36,673 bases of DNA, taken from positions 1-36,673 of the forward strand of contig PMZR01000084.1 in assembly GCA_003170135.1 (NCBI GenBank), read 5' to 3'. Within the stretch, counting starts at the first letter, position 1; each line of letters begins with the position of its first letter. Both the position numbers and the translations under genes were made by a program. Shown here in pieces: positions 1-7,746 of the stretch. The notes under the pieces were generated by a model. That model was not told the DNA's origin. It saw nothing but the letters and a program-made list of their open reading frames with translations, and did not search any database. This DNA is from Acidobacteriota bacterium. GTDB lineage: Bacteria; Acidobacteriota; Vicinamibacteria; Vicinamibacterales; Fen-181.

Positions 1-68
1 CCGGCGACGCGCGCCGGCGGGCCGCGGTCAACGCACTACACACCAGCTATTTCCGAACGGCATTGGGC

Positions 69-521
69 TTAGTGGGCCGCGCGCGACGGGCTGTGGTCGC
101 TGCCCTGCGCCACCCAGCCATCGATCGACCACGCGCCGGCTCCAAGGAACACCAACGCGAGGTTGGTGACCAGTTGTGTCAACGCGTACTCGTAGCCGCG
201 CGGCAGAAAGAACCCGTTGGGCCGGTGCACCAGGAGAATCGCGACGATCATGTCGATGGCGATGAGCGCCGCGGCTGGTCGCGTGAACAGGCCGACGATG
301 AGCAGCGCCCCGCCGACCAGTTCGACGAGCGCCACGATCACGGCGGCGACGTTCGGCAGCGGGACCCCCATCTGCCCCAGCATTCCCGCGAAGCCCGGCA
401 ACCCCATGACAAACAGCTTCTGCGCTCCGTGCATGATGAAGATCCAGCCCACCACGACGCGCAGGATGAGCAATCCCAGGTTTCCCGACCGGCTCGGTTG
501 CGTGTCCACGTCTGCCTCCAT
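69..521 (-). CDS. DoxX family membrane protein
   Basis: A 150-residue protein with four predicted membrane segments (about residues 15-35, 55-77, 82-98 and 113-132). The RVVVGWIFIMHGAQKL stretch near the N terminus is typical of the DoxX family, as are the small-residue-rich helix around VALVELVGGALLIVGLFTR and the late FFLPRGYEYAL loop. DoxX relatives are small inner-membrane proteins tied in some organisms to redox or thiol stress, but the substrate of this copy cannot be read from the sequence. The ATG start gives the usual family length. No Shine-Dalgarno sequence is visible upstream: the DNA before the start is a CTCACCTCAC run that passes into heptamer repeats. It lies downstream of tex on the same strand, with a 91-base gap filled mainly by those repeats. 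Confidence 0.88.
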   Translation of the reverse strand: MEADVDTQPSRSGNLGLLILRVVVGWIFIMHGAQKLFVMGLPGFAGMLGQMGVPLPNVAAVIVALVELVGGALLIVGLFTRPAAALIAIDMIVAILLVHRPNGFFLPRGYEYALTQLVTNLALVFLGAGAWSIDGWVAQGSDHSPSRAAH

Positions 522-532
522 GTGAGGTGAGG

Positions 533-606
533 AGTCCGGAGTCCGGTGTCAATGGGCCGGGGTCGAGAATGCGCAGAGGTCCGAAGTCCGAAGAGCGAAG
601 TCCTGT
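533..606. repeat. Two short heptamer tandem repeats between tex and doxX
   Basis: AGTCCGG occurs twice in tandem at 533-546. A second run in the related unit GTCCGAA starts at 579 and continues as GTCCGAA, GAGCGAA and GTCCTGT to 606, just beyond the tex stop. The seven-base period is the same as in the other heptamer arrays of this window. Confidence 0.75.
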
Positions 607-612
607 AAGAAG

Positions 613-2952
613 CTATTGCTGCCGCAGGCGGTCGAAGGCGGCCGCCATGGCGGTCTGGAACACGGGTTTTTTCGGCTCGGGCTTCGCCACCTTCTCGCGA
701 GGCGGCCGGGTGCCGGGCGCCTTGGGCGGCCTCTTGTCACGTTCCGGAGGCGGCGCGACGGCCGTGCGGGTTTCCGAGCGCCGCAACGAGAGGGAAATGC
801 GCTTGCGCTTCTGGTCCACCTCGAGGACCGCCACCTTCACGATGTCGCCGGCCTTCACCACCTCGCGCGGATCCTTGACGAAGCGGTCGGCCAGCCGCGA
901 CACGTGGACCAGGCCGTCCTGGTGCACGCCGATGTCCACGAACGCGCCGAAGTTCGCGACGTTGGTGACGATGCCCTCGACCACCATGCCCGGCTGGAGG
1001 TCGGCCAGGTCATTGAGGCCTTCCTTGAACGCAGCCGTCCGGAACGGCGGTCGCGGGTCGTGTCCAGGGGCCTCGAGTTCCGCGATGATGTCCCGGACCG
1101 TCGGCACGCCGAAGATGTCGTCGGCGAACGGTTCGGGAGACAGGCTGCGCAACAGCGAGGCATCGCCCAGCAACTCGGGCACGGTGCGCCCGGTCGCCGC
1201 GGTGATCCGTTCGACCACCGCGTAGGCCTCCGGGTGGACAGCCGTCGTGTCCAGCACGTCCTCGCCGTCGGACACGCGGAGGAACCCGGCCGCCTGCTGG
1301 AACATGCGCTCGTTCATGCGCGGCACGCCGAGCAGCGCACGGCGGGAGTGGAAGGGCCCGTTCTGTTCGCGATAGCCGACCACGTTGGCCGCCAGCCGGC
1401 GGTTGAACCCGGCGACGCGTCCGAGCAACGGGACCGTGGCGGTATTGAGGTTGACCCCCACCGCGTTCACGCAGTCCTCGATGGTCGCGTTGAGCGCGCG
1501 CGCCAGGTGCGCCTGGCTCACGTCGTGCTGGTACTGGCCGACGCCGATGGCGCGCGGCTCGATCTTCACGAGCTCGACGAGCGGATCCTGCAACCGGCGC
1601 GCGATCGAGACCGCCGCGCGAATCGCCACGTCCAGGTCCGGCAGCTCGCGGACGCCGACGGCCGAGGCGGCATAGACCGACGCGCCGGCCTCGGAGACGA
1701 CCACCTTGTTCACCCGCAGTTCCGGGTGCCGCTTCATCATCTCGGCCACGAGCTTGTCGGTCTCGCGCGACGCCGTGCCGTTGCCGATGCTCACCATCTC
1801 CACCTGGTGCCGCGTCACCAGGTCGGCCAGCACGGCGATCGACGCGTCCCACTCGTTGCGCGGCTGGTGCGGAAACACGATCGTCGTCTCGAGGACGGCG
1901 CCCGCCTCGTCGACGACCGCAATCTTCACGCCGTTGCGCAGGCCGGGGTCGAGGCCCATGGTGCGGCGGGGCCCGGCGGGCGCGGCCAGCAACAGGTCGT
2001 GCAGGTTGCCGGCGAAGACGCGGATGGCATCGCGCTCGGCTTCTTCCCGCACGCGGTTCATCAGCTCGAGCTCGATGTACGCCGCCAGCCGCGTCCTCCA
2101 CGCCCAGCGGACGGTTTCGAGCAGCCACGCATCGGACAAACGGCCGTCGTCACGGATGTTGAAGTGCTCGGCGATCCGCGCCTCGGCGGCCGAGAGCGTC
2201 GCGGCGTCCGCGGGAGCCGGATCGTCCTCCAGGACGACGTTCAGGCGCAGGATGGCCTCCTTGCGACCGCGAAACATCGCCAGGACCCGGTGCGCGGGAA
2301 TGTTCTTGATGGGTTCGGCGGCGGCGAAGTAGTCGCTGAACTTCGCGCCCGCGTCCTGCTTGCCTTCGACGACGCGCGACTGCAGGCGGCCGCGCTCCCA
2401 CAGCAGGGCACGCAACGCGGCCAGCAGGTCCGGCGCTTCGGCGAACTCCTCGATGAGGATGGCGCGCGCGCCATCGAGCGCCGTCGCCACGTCGGTCACA
2501 CCCTTGTCCGGCGCGATATGCGCCGCGGCCGCGACCTCGGGATCGAGCGCCGGATCCTGCAGCAGCACGAAGCCGAGCGCGTCGAGGCCCGCCTGGCGCG
2601 CGATGGTGGCCTTGCTGCGGCGCTTGGGCCGATACCGCAGGTAGAGGTCCTCGAGCTCCGCCTTGGTGCCCGCCGCCTCGAGCGCGCGCTCCACGTCCGG
2701 CGTCAGCCGGGCCTGCTCGCGCAGCGTCTTCAGCATCGCCTGGCGCCGCTGGTCGATCTCGCCTAGCGTTCGCAGCCGTTCCTCGATGGCGCGAAGGCGG
2801 CCCGACGTCAGTCCCCCGGTCGCTTCCTTGCGGTAATGCGCGATGAAGGGCACCGTGGCCCCCTCGTCGAGCAACCGCGCCGCCGTCTCCACCTGTTCTT
2901 CCGGGACCGCGAGCTCACCGGCTATCCGCTGGCAGATCGTCACCATAGTCAT
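613..2952 (-). CDS. tex: Tex-family RNA-binding transcription accessory protein
   Basis: About 779 residues from the ATG at 2952. The frame stays open further upstream, but the family N terminus (MVTICQRIAGEL...VEATARLLDEG-type helices, then FIAHYRKEATGGL) begins here. Domains in order: Tex N-terminal helical region (about 1-200), YqgF/RNase H-like fold beginning at TMGLDPGLRNGVK (near 335), a helix-hairpin-helix segment around VGVNLNTATVPLL and the second HhH (about 510-580), and an S1 RNA-binding domain (about 625-700, GMVVEGIVTNVANFGAFVDIG). A basic, proline-rich tail follows. Tex binds nucleic acid and influences transcription in other bacteria; the mechanism here is inferred from family membership. 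All expected domains are present and length is normal. The gene follows the C45-type lipoprotein gene by 82 bases on the same strand. Confidence 0.95.
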   Translation of the reverse strand: MTMVTICQRIAGELAVPEEQVETAARLLDEGATVPFIAHYRKEATGGLTSGRLRAIEERLRTLGEIDQRRQAMLKTLREQARLTPDVERALEAAGTKAELEDLYLRYRPKRRSKATIARQAGLDALGFVLLQDPALDPEVAAAAHIAPDKGVTDVATALDGARAILIEEFAEAPDLLAALRALLWERGRLQSRVVEGKQDAGAKFSDYFAAAEPIKNIPAHRVLAMFRGRKEAILRLNVVLEDDPAPADAATLSAAEARIAEHFNIRDDGRLSDAWLLETVRWAWRTRLAAYIELELMNRVREEAERDAIRVFAGNLHDLLLAAPAGPRRTMGLDPGLRNGVKIAVVDEAGAVLETTIVFPHQPRNEWDASIAVLADLVTRHQVEMVSIGNGTASRETDKLVAEMMKRHPELRVNKVVVSEAGASVYAASAVGVRELPDLDVAIRAAVSIARRLQDPLVELVKIEPRAIGVGQYQHDVSQAHLARALNATIEDCVNAVGVNLNTATVPLLGRVAGFNRRLAANVVGYREQNGPFHSRRALLGVPRMNERMFQQAAGFLRVSDGEDVLDTTAVHPEAYAVVERITAATGRTVPELLGDASLLRSLSPEPFADDIFGVPTVRDIIAELEAPGHDPRPPFRTAAFKEGLNDLADLQPGMVVEGIVTNVANFGAFVDIGVHQDGLVHVSRLADRFVKDPREVVKAGDIVKVAVLEVDQKRKRISLSLRRSETRTAVAPPPERDKRPPKAPGTRPPREKVAKPEPKKPVFQTAMAAAFDRLRQQ

Positions 2953-3034
2953 CTCTTGCCGCGCCCGCGGCAATCGCTCGCGGCGCGGCCGATCGCAGTG
3001 TGCTGGCGCGGACGCGCCCGCACAGCGCTCCATT

Positions 3035-4504
3035 CTATCGTTTCGGCCCGTCGCCTGTCTGCGTGCCTCCGAGGATCGCGGTTGTCGCCGGCCGCATGCC
3101 GCTCGAGAACCGGGTCCACGGGCGCGTCTTCATGTCGGTCATCAGACCTCGCATCCAGCCGTAGTCCGGGTGCGCCGCCAGGAAGGGCTCCGCCTGGAAG
3201 TCGGGCGCGCACGGATGCCCGAGCGCGGCGACCATCTGCATCGTCGCCGCCATCCGGCCGTCGGTCACCTTGGCCTGCACCGTGCCACCCGGGAAGTACT
3301 TGCCCCAGTCCCACTCCGGAATGCCGCGTTCCACGCCGTCGATGGCGCCGCACAGCGTCCGGTCGTTCGGGCCCTGGCGATGGTCGATGACGTCGTAGGC
3401 GTCGGCCTCCATCTGCTGGCCGATCTCGACGTCGATCTTCCCCTTGTGCTCGGCCATCAGCTGTTCCCAGCGCGTGCGCCGCGCGTTGGGCGAGCTGGCC
3501 TTGTTGTTGACGTCGAAGTCGGTCTCGGCCTTGATCAGTTTGTCGTCCACCGGAAAGTTGGAGCCGACGAAGTAGCCGTCCTTCGTCCGGCGGACGCTGG
3601 ATTCCTTCAGGCCGAGCTCGAAGAGCGCGACCTCGCCCGTCTTGTTGTCGCCGAGCAGCCAGTCGTTCGCGTAGCCGCCGTTGTTGCCGTCGCGCATGAT
3701 GCGCACGTAGTCGTCGATCGAGCCGCCATACTGCAGCGCCTTGCGGGCGCGGTAGAACTCGGGCGAACCCGCCGGATCGAAGCCGTGGAAGCCGGTGATG
3801 GTCGTCTCGGTGATCATCAGCCCGTTGCCGTTGATGCCGAAGTCGTCGTCGCTGGCGATGACACCGGGCAGGCCGTCCATCAGGATCGGGAACCCGTGCT
3901 CGGGCTTCAGATCGAAGATGATGTTCCAGCGCGCGCCGGTGATGTAGTTCGTCCAGTTGTTGTGCCCGATGACGATGCGGCGATCGGTCGTGTAGCTGCC
4001 GGTGGCAACAAAGGCGCTGCAGTTGCCCGGCGCCTTGGTGGACGGTGGCTTGCCCTGCTGCTTCTCGAGCCACGGCACGTAGTACGATGGCAGCTCCTCG
4101 AGCGCGTTCAGGGCGACGATGTCCCAGCGGTCGAGCGCGACCTGCTTCGACCGCGCGCCGGCGACGATGCCGTCGATCTCGGCCTGGAACTCGGCGTCGA
4201 TCCTCGGCCACAGGACGCGCTGGGCGGCGTCGCGGTAGAAGGCCCAGTCGCGCTTGGTGGTCTCATCGAGGAACGGCTTCAGCACGCGCAGGAGATCGGC
4301 GATCTCGGGCGCGAGCAGCGCGCCGTGCTGGAAGCCGAGCCGTTGCGGCGGACCTTCCAGGTGGACGAAGATCCACCCGTTCTGCTCGAAGCGATAGCTG
4401 CCCTGGAGAGGATCCGCGGCGGCAACGGCTCGCTCGGGCGAAGATTGGTGGCAGGCCGCGGCGAGAACGCCGCATGCGACGAGCAGAACGAGGCTGCGTT
4501 TCAT
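3035..4504 (-). CDS. C45/phospholipase B-like Ntn-hydrolase lipoprotein
   Basis: A 489-residue protein from the ATG at 4504, which has a good AGAGG ribosome site; an upstream in-frame extension to 4609 lacks one. The N terminus is a lipoprotein signal ending in LAAAC (Cys18), so the product is probably an envelope lipoprotein. The motif PGNCSAFVATG puts a cysteine at residue 162, where the N-terminal nucleophile sits in C45 acyltransferase / phospholipase B-like proteins, and IGHNNWTNY and DDDFGINGNGLMITETTI are further family-like stretches. If the family logic holds, self-cleavage before Cys162 would expose the catalytic nucleophile, giving an amide- or ester-hydrolysing enzyme. The substrate is unknown. 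The linker before Cys162 (KQQGKPPSTKAPG) is loop-like, as a propeptide junction should be. Confidence 0.75.
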   Translation of the reverse strand: MKRSLVLLVACGVLAAACHQSSPERAVAAADPLQGSYRFEQNGWIFVHLEGPPQRLGFQHGALLAPEIADLLRVLKPFLDETTKRDWAFYRDAAQRVLWPRIDAEFQAEIDGIVAGARSKQVALDRWDIVALNALEELPSYYVPWLEKQQGKPPSTKAPGNCSAFVATGSYTTDRRIVIGHNNWTNYITGARWNIIFDLKPEHGFPILMDGLPGVIASDDDFGINGNGLMITETTITGFHGFDPAGSPEFYRARKALQYGGSIDDYVRIMRDGNNGGYANDWLLGDNKTGEVALFELGLKESSVRRTKDGYFVGSNFPVDDKLIKAETDFDVNNKASSPNARRTRWEQLMAEHKGKIDVEIGQQMEADAYDVIDHRQGPNDRTLCGAIDGVERGIPEWDWGKYFPGGTVQAKVTDGRMAATMQMVAALGHPCAPDFQAEPFLAAHPDYGWMRGLMTDMKTRPWTRFSSGMRPATTAILGGTQTGDGPKR

Positions 4505-4740
4505 GTTCGCCTCTGTCGGGGGCGATAGCGGGGAATTATAGCTCCCCGCCCCGTCCGGGCGCATCTCGGACGGCCGAACTCGACCGCGGCGCCGTTTTGC
4601 CACCGGCACCGAGACTGATTGTGGTATCAGCGAATTGCGCAGTCGAACGATGGCGTCTGGCGACGCTGATCTCGCGGGCGCGACGTGGGAGCGGCCGCTG
4701 TAATTCTGCCCTGAGACAGTCCACTGGTGGGTCGCTATCG

Positions 4741-5820
4741 ATGCGCCGAATCCTCCACGTTGACATGGACGCGTTCTACGCGTCGGTCGAGCAGCGCGAC
4801 AACCCGTCGCTCAAGGGTCAGCCGGTCGTCGTCGGCGGCGATCCCGAGCGGCGCGGAGTGGTGGCGGCGGCCAGCTACGAGGCGCGCGCGTTCGGCGTGT
4901 ACTCGGCCATGGCGATGGCGCGCGCCGTGCGCCTGTGCCCGTCGCTCGTTGTCGTGCCGCCGGCGTTTGCCAAGTACCGCGCCGTGTCCGCGCAGGTGTT
5001 CGAGCTGTTCCGCGAAGTCACGCCGCTGGTCGAACCGCTCTCGCTGGACGAGGCGTACCTCGACGTCACCGAAAACACGTGGGGCGAACCGCTGGCGACC
5101 ACCGTGGCGCGGCGCCTGAAAGAGCGCATCAGGGAGCAGACGCAGCTGACGGCGTCGGCCGGCGTCGCGCCGAACAAGTTCCTCGCGAAGGTCGCATCGG
5201 GGTGGAAGAAGCCCGACGGGCTGACGGTCGTTGCGCCCGAACGCGTGGAGTGGTTCCTGCAGCAGCTGCCGGCGGACGCGCTCTGGGGCGTCGGGCCCGT
5301 GACGGCGCGCAAGCTGCAGGCCATCGGCGTGAAGAAGGTCGTGGACGTGCGCACCGTGCCGCCTGACCGCTTGCGCGAGGCCGTCGGAAGCCTGGCGCCA
5401 TGGCTGCAACAGCTGGCCGACGGCCTCGACGATCGCCCGGTCGTGCCCGAGCGGGCGCCGAAGTCGTCGGGCAGCGAGACGACGTTTGCGAGGGACCTGA
5501 CGGACCTGGACGAGATCCGCGAGCGGGTCGCGAAGATGGCGGGGGACGCGGCCGGCTGGGTCGAACGTGCGCATCTGCTCGCCCGCACGGTCACGCTGAA
5601 GGTGCGGTACGGCGACTTCACGACGATCACGAGAAGCGTCACGCTGCCCGCGACGCGCGACCGCGAGGCCATCGTGCAGGCAGTGGGATCGCTGCTCGAG
5701 CGGTCCGAAGCCGGCCACCGGCCCGTTCGCCTGCTCGGCGTGTCGGTGAAGAACTTCTGCGAGACGCCGGCGCCGGAGGTGGCGTCCGAGCTGGTGCTGC
5801 CGTTCGATCCGCCGGAGTGA
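4741..5820 (+). CDS. dinB: DNA polymerase IV (Y-family translesion polymerase)
   Basis: 359 residues, normal DinB length. The N terminus MRRILHVDMDAFYASVEQRD carries the catalytic Asp8 and the steric gate aromatics; SLDEAYLDVT supplies the second acidic pair (Asp103, Glu104). SAGVAPNKFLAKVASGWKKP and the helix-hairpin-helix LWGVGPVTARKLQAIGV follow, then the little-finger domain from about residue 240. The C-terminal ELVLPFDPPE is a plausible degenerate beta-clamp binding motif. The frame is open far upstream, but homology and the MRRILHVDMD start at 4741 fix the beginning; GGTGGG lies about nine bases upstream. The gene stands alone on the plus strand between minus-strand neighbours. I could not identify a convincing LexA operator in the 236 bases upstream. 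Confidence 0.96.
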   Translation: MRRILHVDMDAFYASVEQRDNPSLKGQPVVVGGDPERRGVVAAASYEARAFGVYSAMAMARAVRLCPSLVVVPPAFAKYRAVSAQVFELFREVTPLVEPLSLDEAYLDVTENTWGEPLATTVARRLKERIREQTQLTASAGVAPNKFLAKVASGWKKPDGLTVVAPERVEWFLQQLPADALWGVGPVTARKLQAIGVKKVVDVRTVPPDRLREAVGSLAPWLQQLADGLDDRPVVPERAPKSSGSETTFARDLTDLDEIRERVAKMAGDAAGWVERAHLLARTVTLKVRYGDFTTITRSVTLPATRDREAIVQAVGSLLERSEAGHRPVRLLGVSVKNFCETPAPEVASELVLPFDPPE

Positions 5821-5823
5821 GGG

Positions 5824-6073
5824 CCGCAGATTCTCGCCGATTAGCCCAGCCGCAGATTTCCGCGGATTCTCACCGATTGGGGTCTCAAGCGACAGGATCT
5901 TTTGACCCCCCGACGATAGTAAAACTAACCCCTCCCCGGGCGTCGGCGGTCCCGGTCGTCGCAGCGGCCCGGCCTCATCCGCGGAAATCTGCGTGAATCT
6001 GCGGATCGGTCCTCATCCGCGCAAATCTGTGTGAATCTGCGGATCGGTCTTCATCCGCGAGAATCGGCGGATC
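5824..6073. repeat. 38-bp tandem repeat with an inverted partner
   Basis: Two near-identical 38-base units lie head to tail at 5973-6010 and 6011-6048 (three mismatches), followed by a shortened third unit at 6049-6073 that runs into the stop codon of the neighbouring minus-strand gene. On the other side, 5851-5867 is an exact 17-base inverted copy of 5977-5993 (CGCAGATTTCCGCGGAT), and a weaker inverted copy begins at 5824. The block is therefore a compound element with opposed arms around a 100-base centre. No protein is encoded. Confidence 0.85.
5879..5909. other. GGGGTC/GACCCC hairpin downstream of dinB
   Basis: A six-base perfect stem (GGGGTC at 5879-5884, GACCCC at 5904-5909) lies inside the compound repeat, about 60 bases after the dinB stop. 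It could end dinB transcription, but no U-tract follows. It begins with the same GGGGTC word as the REP-like hairpins at 9869 and 24250. Confidence 0.4.
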
Positions 6074-6869
6074 AAGACGGCCCCTGCGCCGGGGGCTGCG
6101 ACCGAATCCACGCCACGCAGTTCACCAACTCGCGTTTCAGCTCGTCCTTCTGATCCGTGAACCGGTGGTTCTTCGCCTTGATGAGCACCAGTTTCTTCGG
6201 CGCGCGCGCCTCGGCCTCGAAGGCTTTGATGTCGGCCGCGGTCACGTATTCGTCGGTCGTCGAATGAACCAGGCACAGCGGGATCGGCGACACCTGCGCG
6301 AGAAACTGCTTTGGCGCAAACATCGGCTCGTTGGGATCGCTCTTGGTGACCCAGGAGGTGAAGTCCAACCAGCGCCATCCGAGCTCCGCCGTCGGCGGCA
6401 GCCCCATGGTGACGACGCCGCTGATCCACTCGTGATTCTGCGCGGACGAGGCCGCCAGCACCGCGAGCGCGGCGCCTTCCGACACACCGGACACGATGAC
6501 CGGCGAGACGAGCAGGTTCCGCTGGCGGAGAAACGCCGCCAGCAGCGTGTAATCGCCCGGTGGTTCCTTGGTCGTCATCGTGGTACGGCCGGACGTGAAC
6601 GCGGCCAGGTACTGGCGCACGTTGATGCCGATCGCGTCGTAGCCCTGGCCGGCGAGAAACTCCGCCATCTCGACGGCGAGGCCGACCCAGCCCACGTCGC
6701 CGCTGCCCATGAACACGGTCCCCTTGGGCTTGCCGCCGACGGCACGGTACACGGTGAGCGTCAGCGCCTTTCCGCGAACGGTGAAGGTGAGCGTTTCGGC
6801 AGCCAGCGCCGCGCCCGGCGCGACGTGCAGCGCCAGGACGAGAGCCAGGACAGAAATGACACGTTTCAT
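6072..6869 (-). CDS. Secreted VirJ-like alpha/beta hydrolase (copy 2)
   Basis: About 265 residues with a cleavable signal peptide (MKRVISVLALVLAL... ending near ALAAE). The alpha/beta-hydrolase triad is readable: Ser130 in the nucleophile elbow SGVSEGAAL, Asp206 in HSTTDEYV and His235 in KAKNHRFTD. The GSGDVGW stretch (residues 55-61) followed by YDAIGINVRQYL resembles the SGDGGW...GLNVRYL pattern of the AcvB/VirJ family. In other bacteria these are periplasmic proteins; AcvB hydrolyses lysyl-phosphatidylglycerol. The substrate here is inferred only at family level. I chose ATG 6869; a TTG at 6890 is an alternative, and neither has a clear ribosome site. The upstream paralogue stops at 6894, so translation is probably coupled. 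Confidence 0.72.
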   Translation of the reverse strand: MKRVISVLALVLALHVAPGAALAAETLTFTVRGKALTLTVYRAVGGKPKGTVFMGSGDVGWVGLAVEMAEFLAGQGYDAIGINVRQYLAAFTSGRTTMTTKEPPGDYTLLAAFLRQRNLLVSPVIVSGVSEGAALAVLAASSAQNHEWISGVVTMGLPPTAELGWRWLDFTSWVTKSDPNEPMFAPKQFLAQVSPIPLCLVHSTTDEYVTAADIKAFEAEARAPKKLVLIKAKNHRFTDQKDELKRELVNCVAWIRSQPPAQGPS

Positions 6870-6893
6870 GAGGGTGACCGAGAGTGACAAAGG

Positions 6894-7745
6894 TCAGCGC
6901 CCGGCGCCGAGAGGTGCCGGAGCCAGGAAACTGCAAATCCAGTTCAGCGATTCCTGAACCTGGTCGTACAACTCGTCGCGCGCGCCGTTGAAGCTGTGGT
7001 CCCTCGCCTCGATGGCGTGAAAGTGCCGATCGGTCGTGTCCGGCCCGAACAGCTTGCGCGCCTGGGCGGCCGGCAGGTATCCGTCGCGTGTCGACTGGAT
7101 CACCGAGACCGGCAACGAGGACAGCCGCGGCAGATAATCGTAGGTCTCGATCATCACGAGCTCGCGCCGCGGCATGCCCGGCGGCGTTCGCCCGGGCCGC
7201 ACGCGGTAGTGCCGCACGTACTCCTCTTCCTTCGTCAAGGCAATCGCCAGCACGCCGGCGAGCGTCCCGCGCAGCAGGCGCTGGCCCGCCGCCACGACCT
7301 CGAGGCCGGCGCCCCTGGACACGCCCACCAGCACGACCGGCGTGTTGGGCGGCAGCTCGAGGGCGCGCACGGAGAACTGGATGAGTCGCTGGTAGTCCGC
7401 CGCCAGACGGGCCGGTGTCGTCGTATCGGCGACGTATCCCAGGTTCTTCAAATAGTTGCGCGCGCTGAAGCCGGCTACAGGATAGCCGAGGCTCGCCAGA
7501 TCGTCGAACAGATCCTCATCCTTCCCCCGGAAGCCGCCGTCGCCCGTCGCGTACAGGAGCAGCGGATGGAGCGGCAGCATCTGGCGCGGCCGTGCGAAGT
7601 GCACATCGAGCGGGTGGTCGTAGAGCGTGATCGGCCTGACGTAGAGCGCGGTCCGTCCCGGATCGACGATCGGCCCGCGATGCGCGCAGGCGAAGCACAT
7701 CGCGAGGAGCGCAACGCAGGGCGGCAGGACGACGATTCTGCGCAC
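6894..7745 (-). CDS. VirJ-like alpha/beta hydrolase, probable lipoprotein (copy 1)
   Basis: 283 residues from a GTG at 7745, one base after the stop of the cyclophilin gene. The longer open frame overlaps that gene and reads as low-complexity arginine/serine, so it was rejected. The N terminus is hydrophobic and ends in CFAC (Cys20), a weak lipobox. YATGDGGFRGKDEDLFDDLA followed by YPVAGFSARNYL is close to the VirJ signature. The catalytic triad is Ser143 (VGVSRGAGLE), Asp221 (QSTRDGYLP) and His250 (EARDHSFNG). The layout matches the downstream gene, with the same hydrolase core, and the two are probably old tandem duplicates. Role: probably an envelope hydrolase acting on a lipid or ester; the substrate is not determined. 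Confidence 0.72.
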   Translation of the reverse strand: MRRIVVLPPCVALLAMCFACAHRGPIVDPGRTALYVRPITLYDHPLDVHFARPRQMLPLHPLLLYATGDGGFRGKDEDLFDDLASLGYPVAGFSARNYLKNLGYVADTTTPARLAADYQRLIQFSVRALELPPNTPVVLVGVSRGAGLEVVAAGQRLLRGTLAGVLAIALTKEEEYVRHYRVRPGRTPPGMPRRELVMIETYDYLPRLSSLPVSVIQSTRDGYLPAAQARKLFGPDTTDRHFHAIEARDHSFNGARDELYDQVQESLNWICSFLAPAPLGAGR

Positions 7746-7746
7746 G

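Noticed and set aside
616..2766. 716-residue plus-strand open frame
   Set aside because: It is the complement of tex, with histidine/arginine/aspartate-rich composition and no domain; tex on the other strand has all family domains.
4505..4740. SOS box upstream of dinB
   Set aside because: No convincing LexA palindrome could be found; the acidobacterial motif is not one I can recognise with confidence.
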